From Halalkalibacter sp. APA_J-10(15) (lineage in GTDB: Bacteria; Bacillota; Bacilli; Bacillales; Bacillaceae_D): a DNA stretch of 64,000 bases. The stretch covers positions 1 to 64,000 of the forward strand of contig NZ_JALKEV010000005.1 of the NCBI RefSeq assembly GCF_023017105.1, in the 5' to 3' direction. The notes beneath the pieces are model-generated. The model made no database searches. It had not been told where the DNA came from and saw only the letters and a program-made list of their open reading frames with translations. Of this stretch, positions 1 through 7,974 are shown in pieces (within the stretch, counting starts at the first letter, position 1; each line of letters begins with the position of its first letter). The position numbers were made by a program, and so were the translations under genes.

Positions 1-51
1 AAGCTCAATCACTGTTTGTTTAAATTCTTGGTTATAACGTTTTTGACTCAT
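1..51 (-). CDS. IS3-family transposase OrfA, first 17 codons only
   Basis: Reading leftward from the ATG at 51, the 17 visible codons give MSQKRYNQEFKQTVIEL, a typical start of IS3/IS150-type OrfA, the small helix-turn-helix protein that binds the element ends. A GAAAGG-like ribosome-binding site precedes the ATG. The gene continues beyond position 1, so its integrity is unknown. Confidence 0.6.
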   Translation of the reverse strand, partial: MSQKRYNQEFKQTVIEL

Positions 52-108
52 AATTCGGACACGACCTTTCGTTCATTCAATTTTAATGACTTAACCAAGT
101 TGTGTCCA
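1..108 (-). mobile_element. IS3-family insertion sequence, one end (runs off the window)
   Basis: The minus strand reads from a terminal-repeat-like TGGACACAACTTGGTT (plus positions 93-108) through a short leader and ribosome-binding site into the start of a transposase OrfA at 51. IS3-family elements commonly begin with such a TG-rich end about 50 bp ahead of OrfA. Only this end is inside the window, so completeness of the element cannot be judged. Confidence 0.6.
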
Positions 109-133
109 TGTATCTATACTACATTCAGAACAA

Positions 134-439
134 ATGCTTGGTTTTTTCAATATTAAATGGATTTTAATTTATTCAATTTTATTAAGTGTTTTGTATTTCT
201 TATTTGGTATTTTAATTGAGACTAAAAGGCTAATTAAAATTAATTTTAAGAAAATAAGGGTTAAGTGGCTACTGTTTAGTTTTGTAATTTTGTTAATTTT
301 ATTAGTTTTCGTTCCTGGACCCTATTGGTTCATGCTTCTTCCTAATAATTTTTTCTTTATATTCACAATTGAAGTTCAAGTTATTTTGAACGTTCTCGCA
401 GGAATTTTACTTGTACGCTCATTTGATGTAGAGTGTTAA
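134..439 (+). CDS. Small hydrophobic membrane protein, unknown function
   Basis: The 101-residue product is almost entirely hydrophobic. About three membrane helices are visible (roughly residues 8-27, 44-62 and 72-95), with basic loops between them. I do not recognise the family. No convincing ribosome-binding site precedes the ATG, and the gene begins only 25 bp from the IS3 end, so its original promoter or 5' end may have been displaced by that insertion. Confidence 0.4.
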   Translation: MLGFFNIKWILIYSILLSVLYFLFGILIETKRLIKINFKKIRVKWLLFSFVILLILLVFVPGPYWFMLLPNNFFFIFTIEVQVILNVLAGILLVRSFDVEC

Positions 440-531
440 CCTTTTTGTTAAGTTTCCAGTAAGCTTTAATAAAAAAAGATATGAGCATAGTAGTTGTACT
501 TTAGAGAAGTGATTCTGGGAGGTGGAGCATA

Positions 532-771
532 ATGTGGTGGGATTTAGCCCCAATTATAATCGCTATTTGTTCAATTATAATTAGCATTAATGTTTTTAAG
601 GTGAAGAAGAATAAAAAGTATTTTTGGAGTTCTCTAACATTATCGGGTATTAACCTTTTAGGAGGTTGGATTCTGGTGATTTATATTAACTTTATAGCAG
701 GTTTAATTTTATTGACTATTCCACTTTTTATTCTATTGAATGGATTTTTTTACTATAAGAAAGCGAATTAA
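532..771 (+). CDS. Small membrane protein, unknown function
   Basis: The 79-residue protein has an N-terminal helix (about residues 7-24), a short Lys-rich cytoplasmic stretch (VKKNKK), then two further hydrophobic helices. A strong ribosome-binding site (GGGAGGTGG, near 519-527) precedes the ATG, which supports translation. I do not recognise the family. It is followed by a small open frame and a nonsense-riddled pseudogene. Confidence 0.5.
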   Translation: MWWDLAPIIIAICSIIISINVFKVKKNKKYFWSSLTLSGINLLGGWILVIYINFIAGLILLTIPLFILLNGFFYYKKAN

Positions 772-815
772 ACATAGTTTGTGAAAAGATATACTCAAAG
801 TAACGGAGTGAGATC

Positions 816-896
816 GTGAAAGAAGAACAGTCTCTTTTCACTAAAGGTGTAGAAAAGTTTTTAAAGCACCCCAGTCGAGACAGTACACGGTTTTGA
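816..896 (+). CDS. Possible 26-residue peptide, or remnant of a larger gene
   Basis: A GTG-started frame behind ACGGAGTGAG encodes a basic 26-residue peptide beginning MKEEQSLFTKG. It is too short to assign. Because the next frame (928-1203) is clearly broken, this may be the first piece of a decayed gene rather than a real peptide. Confidence 0.2.
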   Translation: MKEEQSLFTKGVEKFLKHPSRDSTRF

Positions 897-927
897 ATTA
901 ACAATTGTTGAAAGGTAGGAGAAAAAT

Positions 928-1203
928 ATGGATATATTTGTCCGAAACGCTAACGGAACTGCTGGTACACCCCCAAAAGAAATGGTTATGGAATATATGA
1001 TTGGACGTTTTAAAAAGGGAACGGATGAATAAAACTTCACTTTAATTCGTAATGACTTTCTACAAAACATGAGGAACATATATGACCAATAAAATGATGA
1101 GTCTATCAAACAATCGGCTTTAGAATTGATTGCAACTGTTAATGACAAAAAGTACAAAAAAATATATGAATACATTATCAAGTGGTTTATAATAACGAAT
1201 TAA
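928..1203 (+). pseudogene. Hypothetical gene interrupted by two in-frame TAA codons
   Basis: From the ATG at 928, behind an AGGAG ribosome-binding site, one frame stays protein-like for 91 codons to a TAA at 1201-1203. It is broken by TAA at 1030-1032 and 1090-1092. Both interruptions could arise by single CAA-to-TAA changes: the flanking text reads GTDE*NFTL and IYDQ*NDES. The rest is an ordinary soluble helical sequence of unknown family. A neighbouring coding gene starts 14 bp downstream. Confidence 0.5.
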
Positions 1204-1217
1204 CGTGAGGTGCTTTT

Positions 1218-1610
1218 ATGTGTGAATTGGAACATATTTTAGGTCTAGGTCCAAGTGATAAAATTAGGAAGGTACCTGGTACAACATGTACTGAAGAAAG
1301 AGAATATAGATATGTCAAATGCAGTCATAACGCAAATACAGCAACTTTATTTAAAAAGCTTATACGTAAGGTGGATCCACCATTAGCTACCAGTGGTGGT
1401 GCAATAAATGAAGGATGCATAATTACTTTGCCATCAGATGAGTGTTATTTTGCTATTTCCTATAAGGGAGATATTGAGGGGTGGCGTCAACAAATTGAGA
1501 AAGGCGCAGCCAATCTTGGATTATCTGTCGCAAGAGTCTCTGAAAATAGCCTCGTCCTTGCAGAAGGTGATGAAGTACTCCTGTCTGAATGCGCGTTTAA
1601 ATTTTATTAG
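1218..1610 (+). CDS. Hypothetical soluble protein
   Basis: The 130-residue protein starts behind a good GAGGTG ribosome-binding site. No signal peptide or membrane helix is visible. It contains six cysteines (residues 2, 24, 35, 68, 77 and 126), two of them near the N-terminus. A Gly-rich stretch near residues 58-64 (TSGGAIN) is followed by an alternating strand-like pattern. I do not recognise the family. It lies directly upstream of an IS110 transposase remnant. Confidence 0.5.
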   Translation: MCELEHILGLGPSDKIRKVPGTTCTEEREYRYVKCSHNANTATLFKKLIRKVDPPLATSGGAINEGCIITLPSDECYFAISYKGDIEGWRQQIEKGAANLGLSVARVSENSLVLAEGDEVLLSECAFKFY

Positions 1611-1646
1611 ACTGAGATTTATAGAGAATGATTATGAACATGTATG

Positions 1647-1888
1647 GTAGTAGAACCATTTGCTGCGCAGCAAATAATTAAACTAACTGGACTAAACTTA
1701 CGGGAAAATACACCAGGACTTCACAAAGGAAGCACAACCATTACAAAACGAGGGAGAAAGAAACTCAGAGCTCTCCTTTTTCGAGTTGTAAAGCCTTTGG
1801 TCGCTAAGGATTAAGCCTTTAAAGCCATGCATGAGTATTATACTACTCGTCCTGATAATCCATTGCATTGGGGGGAGCAGGAACCTTT
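1647..1888 (+). pseudogene. IS110-family transposase, C-terminal remnant
   Basis: This frame encodes a fragment with QQIIKLTGLNLRENTPG, then KGSTTITKRGRKKLRALLFR and HEYYTTRPDNPL. That is the recognisable end of the IS116/IS110/IS902 transposase domain. It has no N-terminal catalytic part and carries an in-frame TAA at 1812-1814. It is a dead fragment. Confidence 0.75.
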
Positions 1889-1893
1889 ATTCA

Positions 1894-2268
1894 TCACATG
1901 GACATTGCGAACAGAACTACTAGTACGTACATACTTAATAGCAATATACTAAATGCCACAACAGTAAATATAAAAATTTGGAAAATTGGGCTATAACCTT
2001 TTTTCAAACTAAACAAATAAGTAAATATCCCATATAACCCCACGAAAACTAAAAAGACCTCTTTATTAATATTGTGGTATTCATAGAAAACATATAGCAA
2101 GATAAAGATGATATGGAACATAACTGCGGAAATAGGTAATAAATAAGCAGATTTTTTTGGAGTTCTTTTATTTTGAGCTTTTGCATTCTCGATATAGACA
2201 GTATATTGAATTGATCCCACTACAATCAATACGAAGATAACTACAATGAAAAATGATAATGAAAACAC
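1894..2268 (-). CDS. Four-helix membrane protein, unknown function
   Basis: The 124-residue protein begins at a GTG. It has four hydrophobic helices (about residues 2-22, 42-62, 70-87 and 95-120), with a basic loop QNKRTPKKS between the first two. I do not recognise the family. The ribosome-binding site is weak, so the true start is uncertain. The 3' end lies against the IS110 remnant, which may have trimmed it. Confidence 0.4.
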   Translation of the reverse strand: MFSLSFFIVVIFVLIVVGSIQYTVYIENAKAQNKRTPKKSAYLLPISAVMFHIIFILLYVFYEYHNINKEVFLVFVGLYGIFTYLFSLKKGYSPIFQIFIFTVVAFSILLLSMYVLVVLFAMSM

Positions 2269-2331
2269 TTATTGTTTAACCCCTTCATCTAAAGATACTT
2301 TGTTATACGTTGTTACTACCTTATTCAAAAT

Positions 2332-2580
2332 CTACCATCCATTAAAATAGTCAAATTTCCAGTCATACCATGATACCATATCATCAAAATCTCCTGATTC
2401 TTTACAGCTTAATATATACTCGAGTGCTTTTTGTGAATAATCATCATTCTTTTCGGATAAATACGCTATTGTATTTTCTAGTCCTGCTCCTATAATAAGC
2501 TGAATATCAAACGCACAATAGGTATCAAAATCTATATTTTTTGCTGCCCAAAGTAAATTCACATCGTTTATATCTTTCAT
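2332..2580 (-). CDS. Small acidic hypothetical protein
   Basis: The 82-residue protein is acidic and soluble, with a C-terminus rich in aromatic residues (VSWYDWKFDYFNGW). The family is not recognised. Small acidic proteins beside decayed genes in such regions are sometimes immunity or antitoxin proteins, but nothing in the sequence proves that. No strong ribosome-binding site is seen. Confidence 0.35.
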   Translation of the reverse strand: MKDINDVNLLWAAKNIDFDTYCAFDIQLIIGAGLENTIAYLSEKNDDYSQKALEYILSCKESGDFDDMVSWYDWKFDYFNGW

Positions 2581-2668
2581 TCTATATACTAAAAACGCAC
2601 ACCAGTATAAATTCTCATAAAAATCACCTATTGTTTCATTTTTCCGTTGATCTATTTCAATAATCTGC

Positions 2669-3128
2669 CTAATATTTAGTATTTCTCAAATCGTTGTTTG
2701 TTATATGATTATTCTGGTCCCAATATGGTTGATTGCTATTCGTTACATTCTTTTAAAATCGGTAGTTTAGTTTGACTCTTACTATTATGCCAATACGATT
2801 GTTTCTAAATTGTGAATACAGAGAGTGGTTTCCATTTTTTAGCTCAAAGTATTTTTCCCCTGACTAAGTGTTGAAACGGTCAACTTTACAATTTTACCTC
2901 GTTTCGTTTTTGGGAGAGCTCCCAGTCCTACCACTTGCTGTTTCCTCGTTTAAATCGTATTCCTCATAAGAGTTTTCGCTTATTGTGATTCGCTTGCAAA
3001 TACTATTTCTATCAAAATATACAAACGTATCGTCATCCTGATACAAACCTGAGTTTAATTAAATCCCATTCGGAGGAAACAGGTGTTATGCCTAAGCATT
3101 TGGGATGTTCATTTGTTAATTCAAACAT
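2669..3128 (-). pseudogene. Decayed conserved hypothetical gene with several frameshifts
   Basis: On the minus strand an ATG at 3128, behind AGGAGA, starts MFELTNEHPKCLGITPVSS. After about 30 codons the reading must shift to continue as YQDDDTFVYFDRNSICKR. It shifts again to give LPKTKRGKIVKLTVSTL, and once more to give YFELKNGNHSLYSQFRNNR, ending at a TAG at 2669-2671 with one TAA on the way. Joined together, this is a coherent protein of about 150 residues. I believe similar hypothetical proteins occur in Bacillus, but cannot confirm it here. It is clearly inactive. Confidence 0.6.
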
Positions 3129-3584
3129 TTTTTTAATTCTCCTATACAATATGAATGAAAACATATAGATAATTTCAGTGTACTTTAAGAAATTGGATTT
3201 AGGAATAACTGTCTTTAAACTTTTATAGAGTGAACGATTATTCTCATATCAATTCTCAGATCAACCTTATGTATGGCATTGCAGAAACGTTCTGAGTACT
3301 CACGATGCGAATAATTGTTTTATTTTAAGATTTGATGGTTTCTCAAAAGAGTAGAAACAAGAATTAAGGAACCCTTTCTTACGTACGGAGTATGTGGTAA
3401 ATAAGTTTCATCAATGATTACTTTTATTTTGAACTTATAGAAGTCTTAGCTAAATTATTAAAGTACTTAGATCACTTCCTAAGAATCTGTTGCTATAAAA
3501 AAATCCTTCTATATCTGCAACAAATGCTTTCTCTCTTTAAAATGTTTGAAGTGATATGACTTTTTTATAATGATAGTTCAAACA
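3129..3584. other. No gene seen
   Basis: AT-rich sequence with stops in all frames. I see no RNA gene, repeat or promoter I would defend. It separates two decayed minus-strand genes and is probably eroded coding DNA. Confidence 0.4.
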
Positions 3585-3749
3585 TCATGACAGATTGTTG
3601 AAACGGTAGATGCCTTCTCCATTGCTATTGTTATTGCTATCTTCTAATTGATTATCACCTGATACATCAACGTCTTCTTCAATGGATTGTTCACTACAAG
3701 CAGCAAGAACTAATAAAGAACTAATCCCTAATAAATAGATAAGTTTCAT
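3585..3749 (-). CDS. Short lipoprotein, probably truncated
   Basis: On the minus strand an ATG at 3749 follows a G-rich ribosome-binding site (AGGGGGGG). It encodes a 54-residue protein with a clear lipoprotein signal: MKLIYLLGISSLLVLAAC, where Cys18 follows LAA. After lipidation only an acidic, Asn-rich tail of about 36 residues remains, with no folded domain. It may be a small surface lipoprotein, but the abrupt end in a decayed region suggests a truncated gene. Confidence 0.4.
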   Translation of the reverse strand: MKLIYLLGISSLLVLAACSEQSIEEDVDVSGDNQLEDSNNNSNGEGIYRFNNLS

Positions 3750-3978
3750 GAAATCTGCCCCCCCTAATTAAAGTTATCTTTTTTGTAATCATATTATGTA
3801 ATAAAAAGTAGTTTTTCATTTTCGATATCGATATCAGTCATAAAAATAAATCCCATTTATTTGAGCTTTACAGGGTATATTCCTCTAATTTCGCATTTTC
3901 CTCCTTCGTTGATAATAATTCCTTTGGAAAATAGAAGGGGCTGACCTAAGGGTGGGACAAAGTTCTTGATGTCCCACC

Positions 3979-4007
3979 TTGACAGAATAGTCTAACGTGA
4001 GTAAAAT
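3979..4007 (+). promoter_or_regulatory. Sigma-A-type promoter for the TetR gene
   Basis: TTGACA (3979-3984) and TAAAAT (4002-4007) are separated by exactly 17 bp, a near-perfect vegetative promoter. Transcription would begin inside the adjacent palindromes at 4008-4037, the classic arrangement for repression by the downstream TetR protein. Confidence 0.75.
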
Positions 4008-4037
4008 GTGAGTATACTCATAAATGAGTATACTCAC
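4008..4037. promoter_or_regulatory. Double palindromic operator, probably for the adjacent TetR protein
   Basis: Two 13-bp arms, GTGAGTATACTCA (4008-4020) and TGAGTATACTCAC (4025-4037), are exact reverse complements separated by TAAA. Each arm is itself built on the palindrome TGAGTATACTCA. It overlaps the predicted transcription start, so bound repressor would block the promoter. Two sites 17 bp apart could hold two TetR dimers. Confidence 0.75.
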
Positions 4038-4083
4038 ATAAAAAGGGGGGGTTGACATTTCTGGTCTTAGAGAAAAAAAGAAA

Positions 4084-4725
4084 ATGTTGACTAGGAAAAA
4101 AATTCTCGATGTGTCCAAGTCATTATTTGAAAAGAAGGGATTTAAAAGCGTACGAACATCGGAAATTGCTGAACTTGCTGAGATAGGTGAAGGTACTTTA
4201 TTCAACTATTTCAAATCGAAAAGTGAACTGTTCATTGCTGCTTTATTTGATGATTTGTCATTTGTACAATATGAAATGGATGGCGACGGACTAGAATCAG
4301 AAGAACAAATCGTCAATGAAATTGTCCGAATCATTGAGTATTATGTGAAAAATGCAAAACAGATTAATAAAAAACTATTAAGAGAATATTTTTCTATTAT
4401 GTATGATGCGATAGACACTGATTCGCAAACAACTAGACAAAGCCAAATTGACGCAGATCAAATTATATCGAACAATCTAGAAGCTTTAATTGTTTCTCTA
4501 GTAAAATCAAAAAAGGTAAGTGCTCACTTTGATGTTCAAACGGCTGTGAAGTGTATATACGGCTGCTCAATTACAATTTTTAATGATTTCGTATATAGTG
4601 ACTTAATGACATACGAATCGATGATGGAGGAAATCAGGAACCAAGTTGAATTTATTTTAGATGGGAAAGTAATATGCGGAAAAATCGGTCGATCTCGAAT
4701 AAATGAAAGTCCTGGCACAGAGTAG
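4084..4725 (+). CDS. TetR/AcrR-family transcriptional regulator
   Basis: The 213-residue protein has an N-terminal TetR helix-turn-helix (about residues 1-47; VRTSEIAELAEIGEGTLFNYF is the recognition region), followed by a helical ligand-binding domain. It probably represses its own operon through the operator at 4008-4037. The start is uncertain. The ATG at 4084 has no good ribosome-binding site, while typical TetR N-terminal sequence (SGLREKKK) continues in frame upstream to an ATT codon at 4057, which sits at good distance from GGGGGGG. No ATG, GTG or TTG lies between that point and the upstream in-frame stop. The small membrane gene downstream is the likely target. Confidence 0.85.
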   Translation: MLTRKKILDVSKSLFEKKGFKSVRTSEIAELAEIGEGTLFNYFKSKSELFIAALFDDLSFVQYEMDGDGLESEEQIVNEIVRIIEYYVKNAKQINKKLLREYFSIMYDAIDTDSQTTRQSQIDADQIISNNLEALIVSLVKSKKVSAHFDVQTAVKCIYGCSITIFNDFVYSDLMTYESMMEEIRNQVEFILDGKVICGKIGRSRINESPGTE

Positions 4726-4749
4726 ATTGTTTAGAAAAGGAGAGTGAAA

Positions 4750-4779
4750 ATGAAGGATAAAGTTATTATTAGTCAATGA
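4750..4779 (+). pseudogene. Nine-codon remnant between TetR and the membrane gene
   Basis: A strong AGGAG ribosome-binding site precedes an ATG and the nine codons MKDKVIISQ, then a stop. The start resembles the beginning of short-chain dehydrogenases (MKDKV-I), so a deletion may have removed most of an oxidoreductase gene here. It could also be a short leader coupling translation to the next gene. Neither reading is proven. Confidence 0.25.
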
Positions 4780-4793
4780 AGGGAGGAATTTAT

Positions 4794-5171
4794 ATGTCAC
4801 TAATCAATTTTATATATAGTTTCTTAATGTTCTTAAACGTATTAATGCTAGCTGTTTTGGTTCCAGGAGGCCCTATAGAAAATAGAGACTTTTCAAAAAT
4901 GAGAGGAGCTTCGTTTTGGGGATTCAATATTTTTCTAATTTCTTTAGGCGTATCATCATTTATTGCTAGTTACTTGTTATTGGTGGGCAGTGCTATCGGA
5001 GTCTACATTGGTATTATACTGGGTGTACTGTACTTAGTTGTATATGCTATTGATTTAGCTGGGTTTTATCCAAAGTCGCCTACAAAAATGTCCAATCAGC
5101 TGATGTTTTTCGAAATACTAAATGCATGCTTAGCTATTTACACCGTTATCGTGTTTGTATCTATTCTTTAG
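4794..5171 (+). CDS. Four-helix membrane protein, probable TetR target
   Basis: The 125-residue protein has four hydrophobic helices with short loops and a Pro/Gly-rich first loop (VPGGPIENRDF). The start at 4794 is chosen because AAGGGAGG sits just ahead of it; an upstream in-frame ATG at 4776 lies within that ribosome-binding site. The function is not recognised. Its place 68 bp after the tetR gene behind one promoter suggests both are expressed together when the repressor is released. Confidence 0.6.
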   Translation: MSLINFIYSFLMFLNVLMLAVLVPGGPIENRDFSKMRGASFWGFNIFLISLGVSSFIASYLLLVGSAIGVYIGIILGVLYLVVYAIDLAGFYPKSPTKMSNQLMFFEILNACLAIYTVIVFVSIL

Positions 5172-5226
5172 TTGCAGGAAGCTTTAGAGGTGTTGAAATT
5201 ATAACAACTATTGACCATATTAGGTC

Positions 5227-5255
5227 TTGAATTTTTTTCAGCAAATTGTTATATT
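5227..5255 (+). promoter_or_regulatory. Probable promoter of the proS leader
   Basis: TTGAAT (5227-5232) and TATATT (5250-5255) with a 17-bp spacer. This is a reasonable sigma-A promoter placed so that transcription starts just before the T-box leader. Confidence 0.4.
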
Positions 5256-5264
5256 ACTTTTAAA

Positions 5265-5511
5265 ATATGGAATCAATGAAGTGACTAAGTAAATAAGGAT
5301 TGTGAAACAGAAAATATAGCCTTGGCTGAAAGCTATATCACCTCTTCTTATTGAACCCTACCACGGAGATGTTAGTAAAAAACTAACCGAGTCGTTTCGT
5401 TACAAACGCTTAGAGGGCTTAATATTTTATATTATGTCGAACTAAGGTGGTACCACGTCTATTAGCGTAAAGACGTCCTTAAATGAGGACTCTTTATGCT
5501 TTTTTATTTTT
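5265..5511 (+). ncRNA. T-box leader controlling proS
   Basis: The leader contains the invariant T-box AAGGTGGTACCACG (5444-5457), which pairs with the acceptor end of uncharged tRNA, followed by a terminator hairpin. A proline codon (CCC/CCT at 5356-5359, in TTGAACCCTACC) lies where the stem I specifier loop is expected. This fits the downstream prolyl-tRNA synthetase. When uncharged tRNA-Pro accumulates, the antiterminator forms and proS is transcribed. Confidence 0.9.
5464..5511 (+). terminator. Regulated terminator hairpin of the proS T-box
   Basis: AGCGTAAAGACGTCCT pairs with AGGACTCTTTATGCT across a TAAATG loop, with one bulge, and is followed by TTTTTT and further T residues. This is the off-state hairpin of the leader. 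An ATG within it at 5483 is in frame with proS but is not the start. Confidence 0.85.
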
Positions 5512-5545
5512 AAGAAGTATTTTATTTCTCAAGGGGGAAAAGACG

Positions 5546-6982
5546 ATGTCACAAATAACAAACGATTTTTCAAAATGGTATATTGATACTATTCAAAAAG
5601 CTGATTTAATGGATTACACACCCGTTCGTGGTTGTATTGCATTTAAGCCAGATGGGTATGAATTATGGGAACACATTCAAGAAGAAATGGATAAACGGTT
5701 TAAAGAAACAGGCCATCGCAATGCATACTTCCCCATGTTAATTCCAGAATCCTTCTTCCAAAAGGAAGAGGATCACATTGAAGGGTTCTCACCAGAGCTT
5801 CCTTGGATAACAGAAGCCGCAGGAGAGAAATTAGAAGAACGTTTAGCACTCCGTCCAACCTCAGAAACCATGATTGGACACTTGTATTCAAACTGGATTA
5901 AAAGCTATAGAGACCTCCCAGTGTTAATTAACCAATGGGCAAATGTATTTCGGTGGGAAAAGAAAACTCTTCCGTTCATCAGGACCTCTGAATTTTTGTG
6001 GCAAGAAGGTCATACTGCTCATGTGGATGAAGAAGATGCACGTAACGAAACAATGCAAATGTTAACTATTTATAAAGAAGTCGTAGAAGGATTACTTGCG
6101 ATTCCAGTTTATGATGGACAAAAGACACCATTAGAACGATTTGCTGGTGCGATTGATACATTCTCTATTGAAGCAATGATGAAAGATGGAAAAGCCGTAC
6201 AAGCAGGAACCTCACACTATTTAGGTACAAAATTTGCGGAAGCATTCGATATTAAATACTTAAATAAAGAAAACAAACATGAGTATGTGCATACAACTTC
6301 TTGGGGGACATCTACACGTTTAATCGGTTCCGTTATTATGGTTCATGGGGATGATCAAGGACTTGTTTTACCACCGAAAATTGCACCAACACAAGTTGTT
6401 TTAATTCCTGTTGGCCCTTGGAAGAAAAATCCATCAATTATCGCGAGGTTAGATGAAATTTTCGACGCACTGAAATCAGAAGGCATTCGTGTTCGTCTTG
6501 ATAATTCTGACCAATCACCTGGATTTAAATTCAACGAGTGGGAATTAAAAGGTGTGCCAGTGCGTATTGAATTGGGACCTCGTGATTTAAACAATAACCA
6601 AGTTTTAATGAAAGCTCGGGACGAAGCTGATAAAGTATCCGTATCTTTAGAAGCTGTAGTAGAAAGCATTAAACAAGAGTTAGAAACAATGCAAACTCGA
6701 TTATTTGAAAAAGCAAAGGCTTTCTATGAAGAACATTCACATACACATATTGATACGATGGAACAATTAGAGCAACATCTACAAGACTCTCATCAAAACG
6801 GAACTATCCCAGGTTGGGTTTTAGCTGGTTGGTGTGGAGAAAATTCTTGTGAAGAAAGTGTAAAAGAAAAAACAAAATTCTCAGCACGGAATATCCCATT
6901 TAACCGACCAGCTCCAAAGCAAACATGCCTTCATTGTGGTAAAAAAGCAAAATATACAGTTTGGTTTGCTCGTGCTTATTAA
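5546..6982 (+). CDS. proS: Prolyl-tRNA synthetase, short archaeal/eukaryote-like type
   Basis: This class II synthetase charges tRNA-Pro with proline. The 478-residue length, without a large inserted editing domain, and the C-terminal Cys-containing extension (CGENSCEE, then CLHCGKK, ending WFARAY) mark the short archaeal/eukaryote-like form found in some bacilli. Motif 2 is visible in NVFRWEKK and EFLWQEGHTAH, motif 3 in GTSTRLIGSVIMVHGDD. The start at 5546 is chosen because it follows GGGGGAAAAG; the in-frame ATG at 5483 lies in the T-box terminator. Expression is controlled by tRNA-Pro charging through the leader. Confidence 0.95.
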   Translation: MSQITNDFSKWYIDTIQKADLMDYTPVRGCIAFKPDGYELWEHIQEEMDKRFKETGHRNAYFPMLIPESFFQKEEDHIEGFSPELPWITEAAGEKLEERLALRPTSETMIGHLYSNWIKSYRDLPVLINQWANVFRWEKKTLPFIRTSEFLWQEGHTAHVDEEDARNETMQMLTIYKEVVEGLLAIPVYDGQKTPLERFAGAIDTFSIEAMMKDGKAVQAGTSHYLGTKFAEAFDIKYLNKENKHEYVHTTSWGTSTRLIGSVIMVHGDDQGLVLPPKIAPTQVVLIPVGPWKKNPSIIARLDEIFDALKSEGIRVRLDNSDQSPGFKFNEWELKGVPVRIELGPRDLNNNQVLMKARDEADKVSVSLEAVVESIKQELETMQTRLFEKAKAFYEEHSHTHIDTMEQLEQHLQDSHQNGTIPGWVLAGWCGENSCEESVKEKTKFSARNIPFNRPAPKQTCLHCGKKAKYTVWFARAY

Positions 6983-7131
6983 TCTACATTTGTAAAATAT
7001 TTCACTTATACGATCGGTTGGTTGAATAAGGTCTGCCACTTCACTTACTTCACTAAGAAGCAGTAGAGTTGGATAAAGAAGATGTATTTTCTAATGAAAG
7101 TAAAACATACTTTAATTAAAGGGAGTGTTTT

Positions 7132-7689
7132 ATGGAAAATCCAACATGGAACGAAATATATAAATTACGTTTGGAATTAAAGGAAACAAACTTTGATTAT
7201 TGGCTTAATGAAAATTTGTTTACTTTTCCATGGTGGTTTCTTTTAATAACAATGATTTTATTTTTTATTTTATGGTGGCTCCTATTAGACAAGTCTCGAA
7301 TGATGGAGATACTATTGTATGGATTTGTCATAACAACAATAGTGATATTGCTTGATGTGGTTGGAGTTTCATTTATTTTATGGGGATATCCAAATAAGGT
7401 AACTCCTTTAGTTCATCCTATTGTTGCTATCGATATAGGACATTTGCCCATCATTTATATGATCATTTACCAGTATTTTTCTACATGGAAATCATTTTTT
7501 ATTGTAATGACGATAACGGCTGCTATTTTTGCATATGTTTTTGAACCAATGACGATATGGCTAGGTATTTATGAATTAAACAATTGGAGACATATATTCT
7601 CATTTCTCATTTATATTTGGATAGGTGTTTTTTGTAAATGGTTCATCTCCAAAATAAAACAGATTGAAAATAAAGAACAAAAAATGTAA
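7132..7689 (+). CDS. CBO0543-type integral membrane protein
   Basis: The 185-residue protein has a charged N-terminal segment of about 30 residues, then five or six hydrophobic helices and a basic C-terminal tail. The overall pattern resembles the CBO0543 family of Firmicute membrane proteins, whose function is unknown. A GGGAGTG ribosome-binding site precedes the ATG. It appears to be a single-gene unit. Confidence 0.6.
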   Translation: MENPTWNEIYKLRLELKETNFDYWLNENLFTFPWWFLLITMILFFILWWLLLDKSRMMEILLYGFVITTIVILLDVVGVSFILWGYPNKVTPLVHPIVAIDIGHLPIIYMIIYQYFSTWKSFFIVMTITAAIFAYVFEPMTIWLGIYELNNWRHIFSFLIYIWIGVFCKWFISKIKQIENKEQKM

Positions 7690-7727
7690 CAGAATCGCTA
7701 TATGCTTCAGAAATAACGCATGTGGTC

Positions 7728-7940
7728 CTAGATTGGATAAGCGCTCAAAGTCGTCATAAGTATCAGGACACCCATTTCTTCTGCAACCATAAGCGCTTTT
7801 TTAACCTTGACTACGTGCACTCTCTTCTGGATGGTACTTAGTTGAGTAAACGGTTTGAAAATTACTCCAAAAACGCCTCCACTAAACGGAAAAAGCTGTG
7901 TTGCAGCAATAGTGAATGTAAGTGCGGAGAAGACGATTAA
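7728..7940 (-). pseudogene. C-terminal fragment of an unidentified gene
   Basis: A 70-codon minus-strand frame without a start codon begins after a TAG and ends with a TAG at 7728-7730. It starts with a hydrophobic stretch (ATQLFPFSGGVFGVIF) and ends with KALMVAEEMGVLILM. It reads like the tail of a real protein, possibly membrane-bound, but I do not recognise it. The remaining bases of the 7690-7974 gap hold nothing else I can support. Confidence 0.25.
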
Positions 7941-7974
7941 CTAGTTCCCTACATCCGAGCGTGCTTATAGCCCA

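Noticed and set aside
861-1181. 106-residue minus-strand frame
   Set aside because: It lies opposite the pseudogene 928-1203, has no ribosome-binding site and no recognisable protein pattern.
5483-5545. N-terminal extension of proS beginning at ATG 5483
   Set aside because: This ATG lies inside the T-box terminator hairpin. The start at 5546 has a proper ribosome-binding site and matches the family N-terminus.
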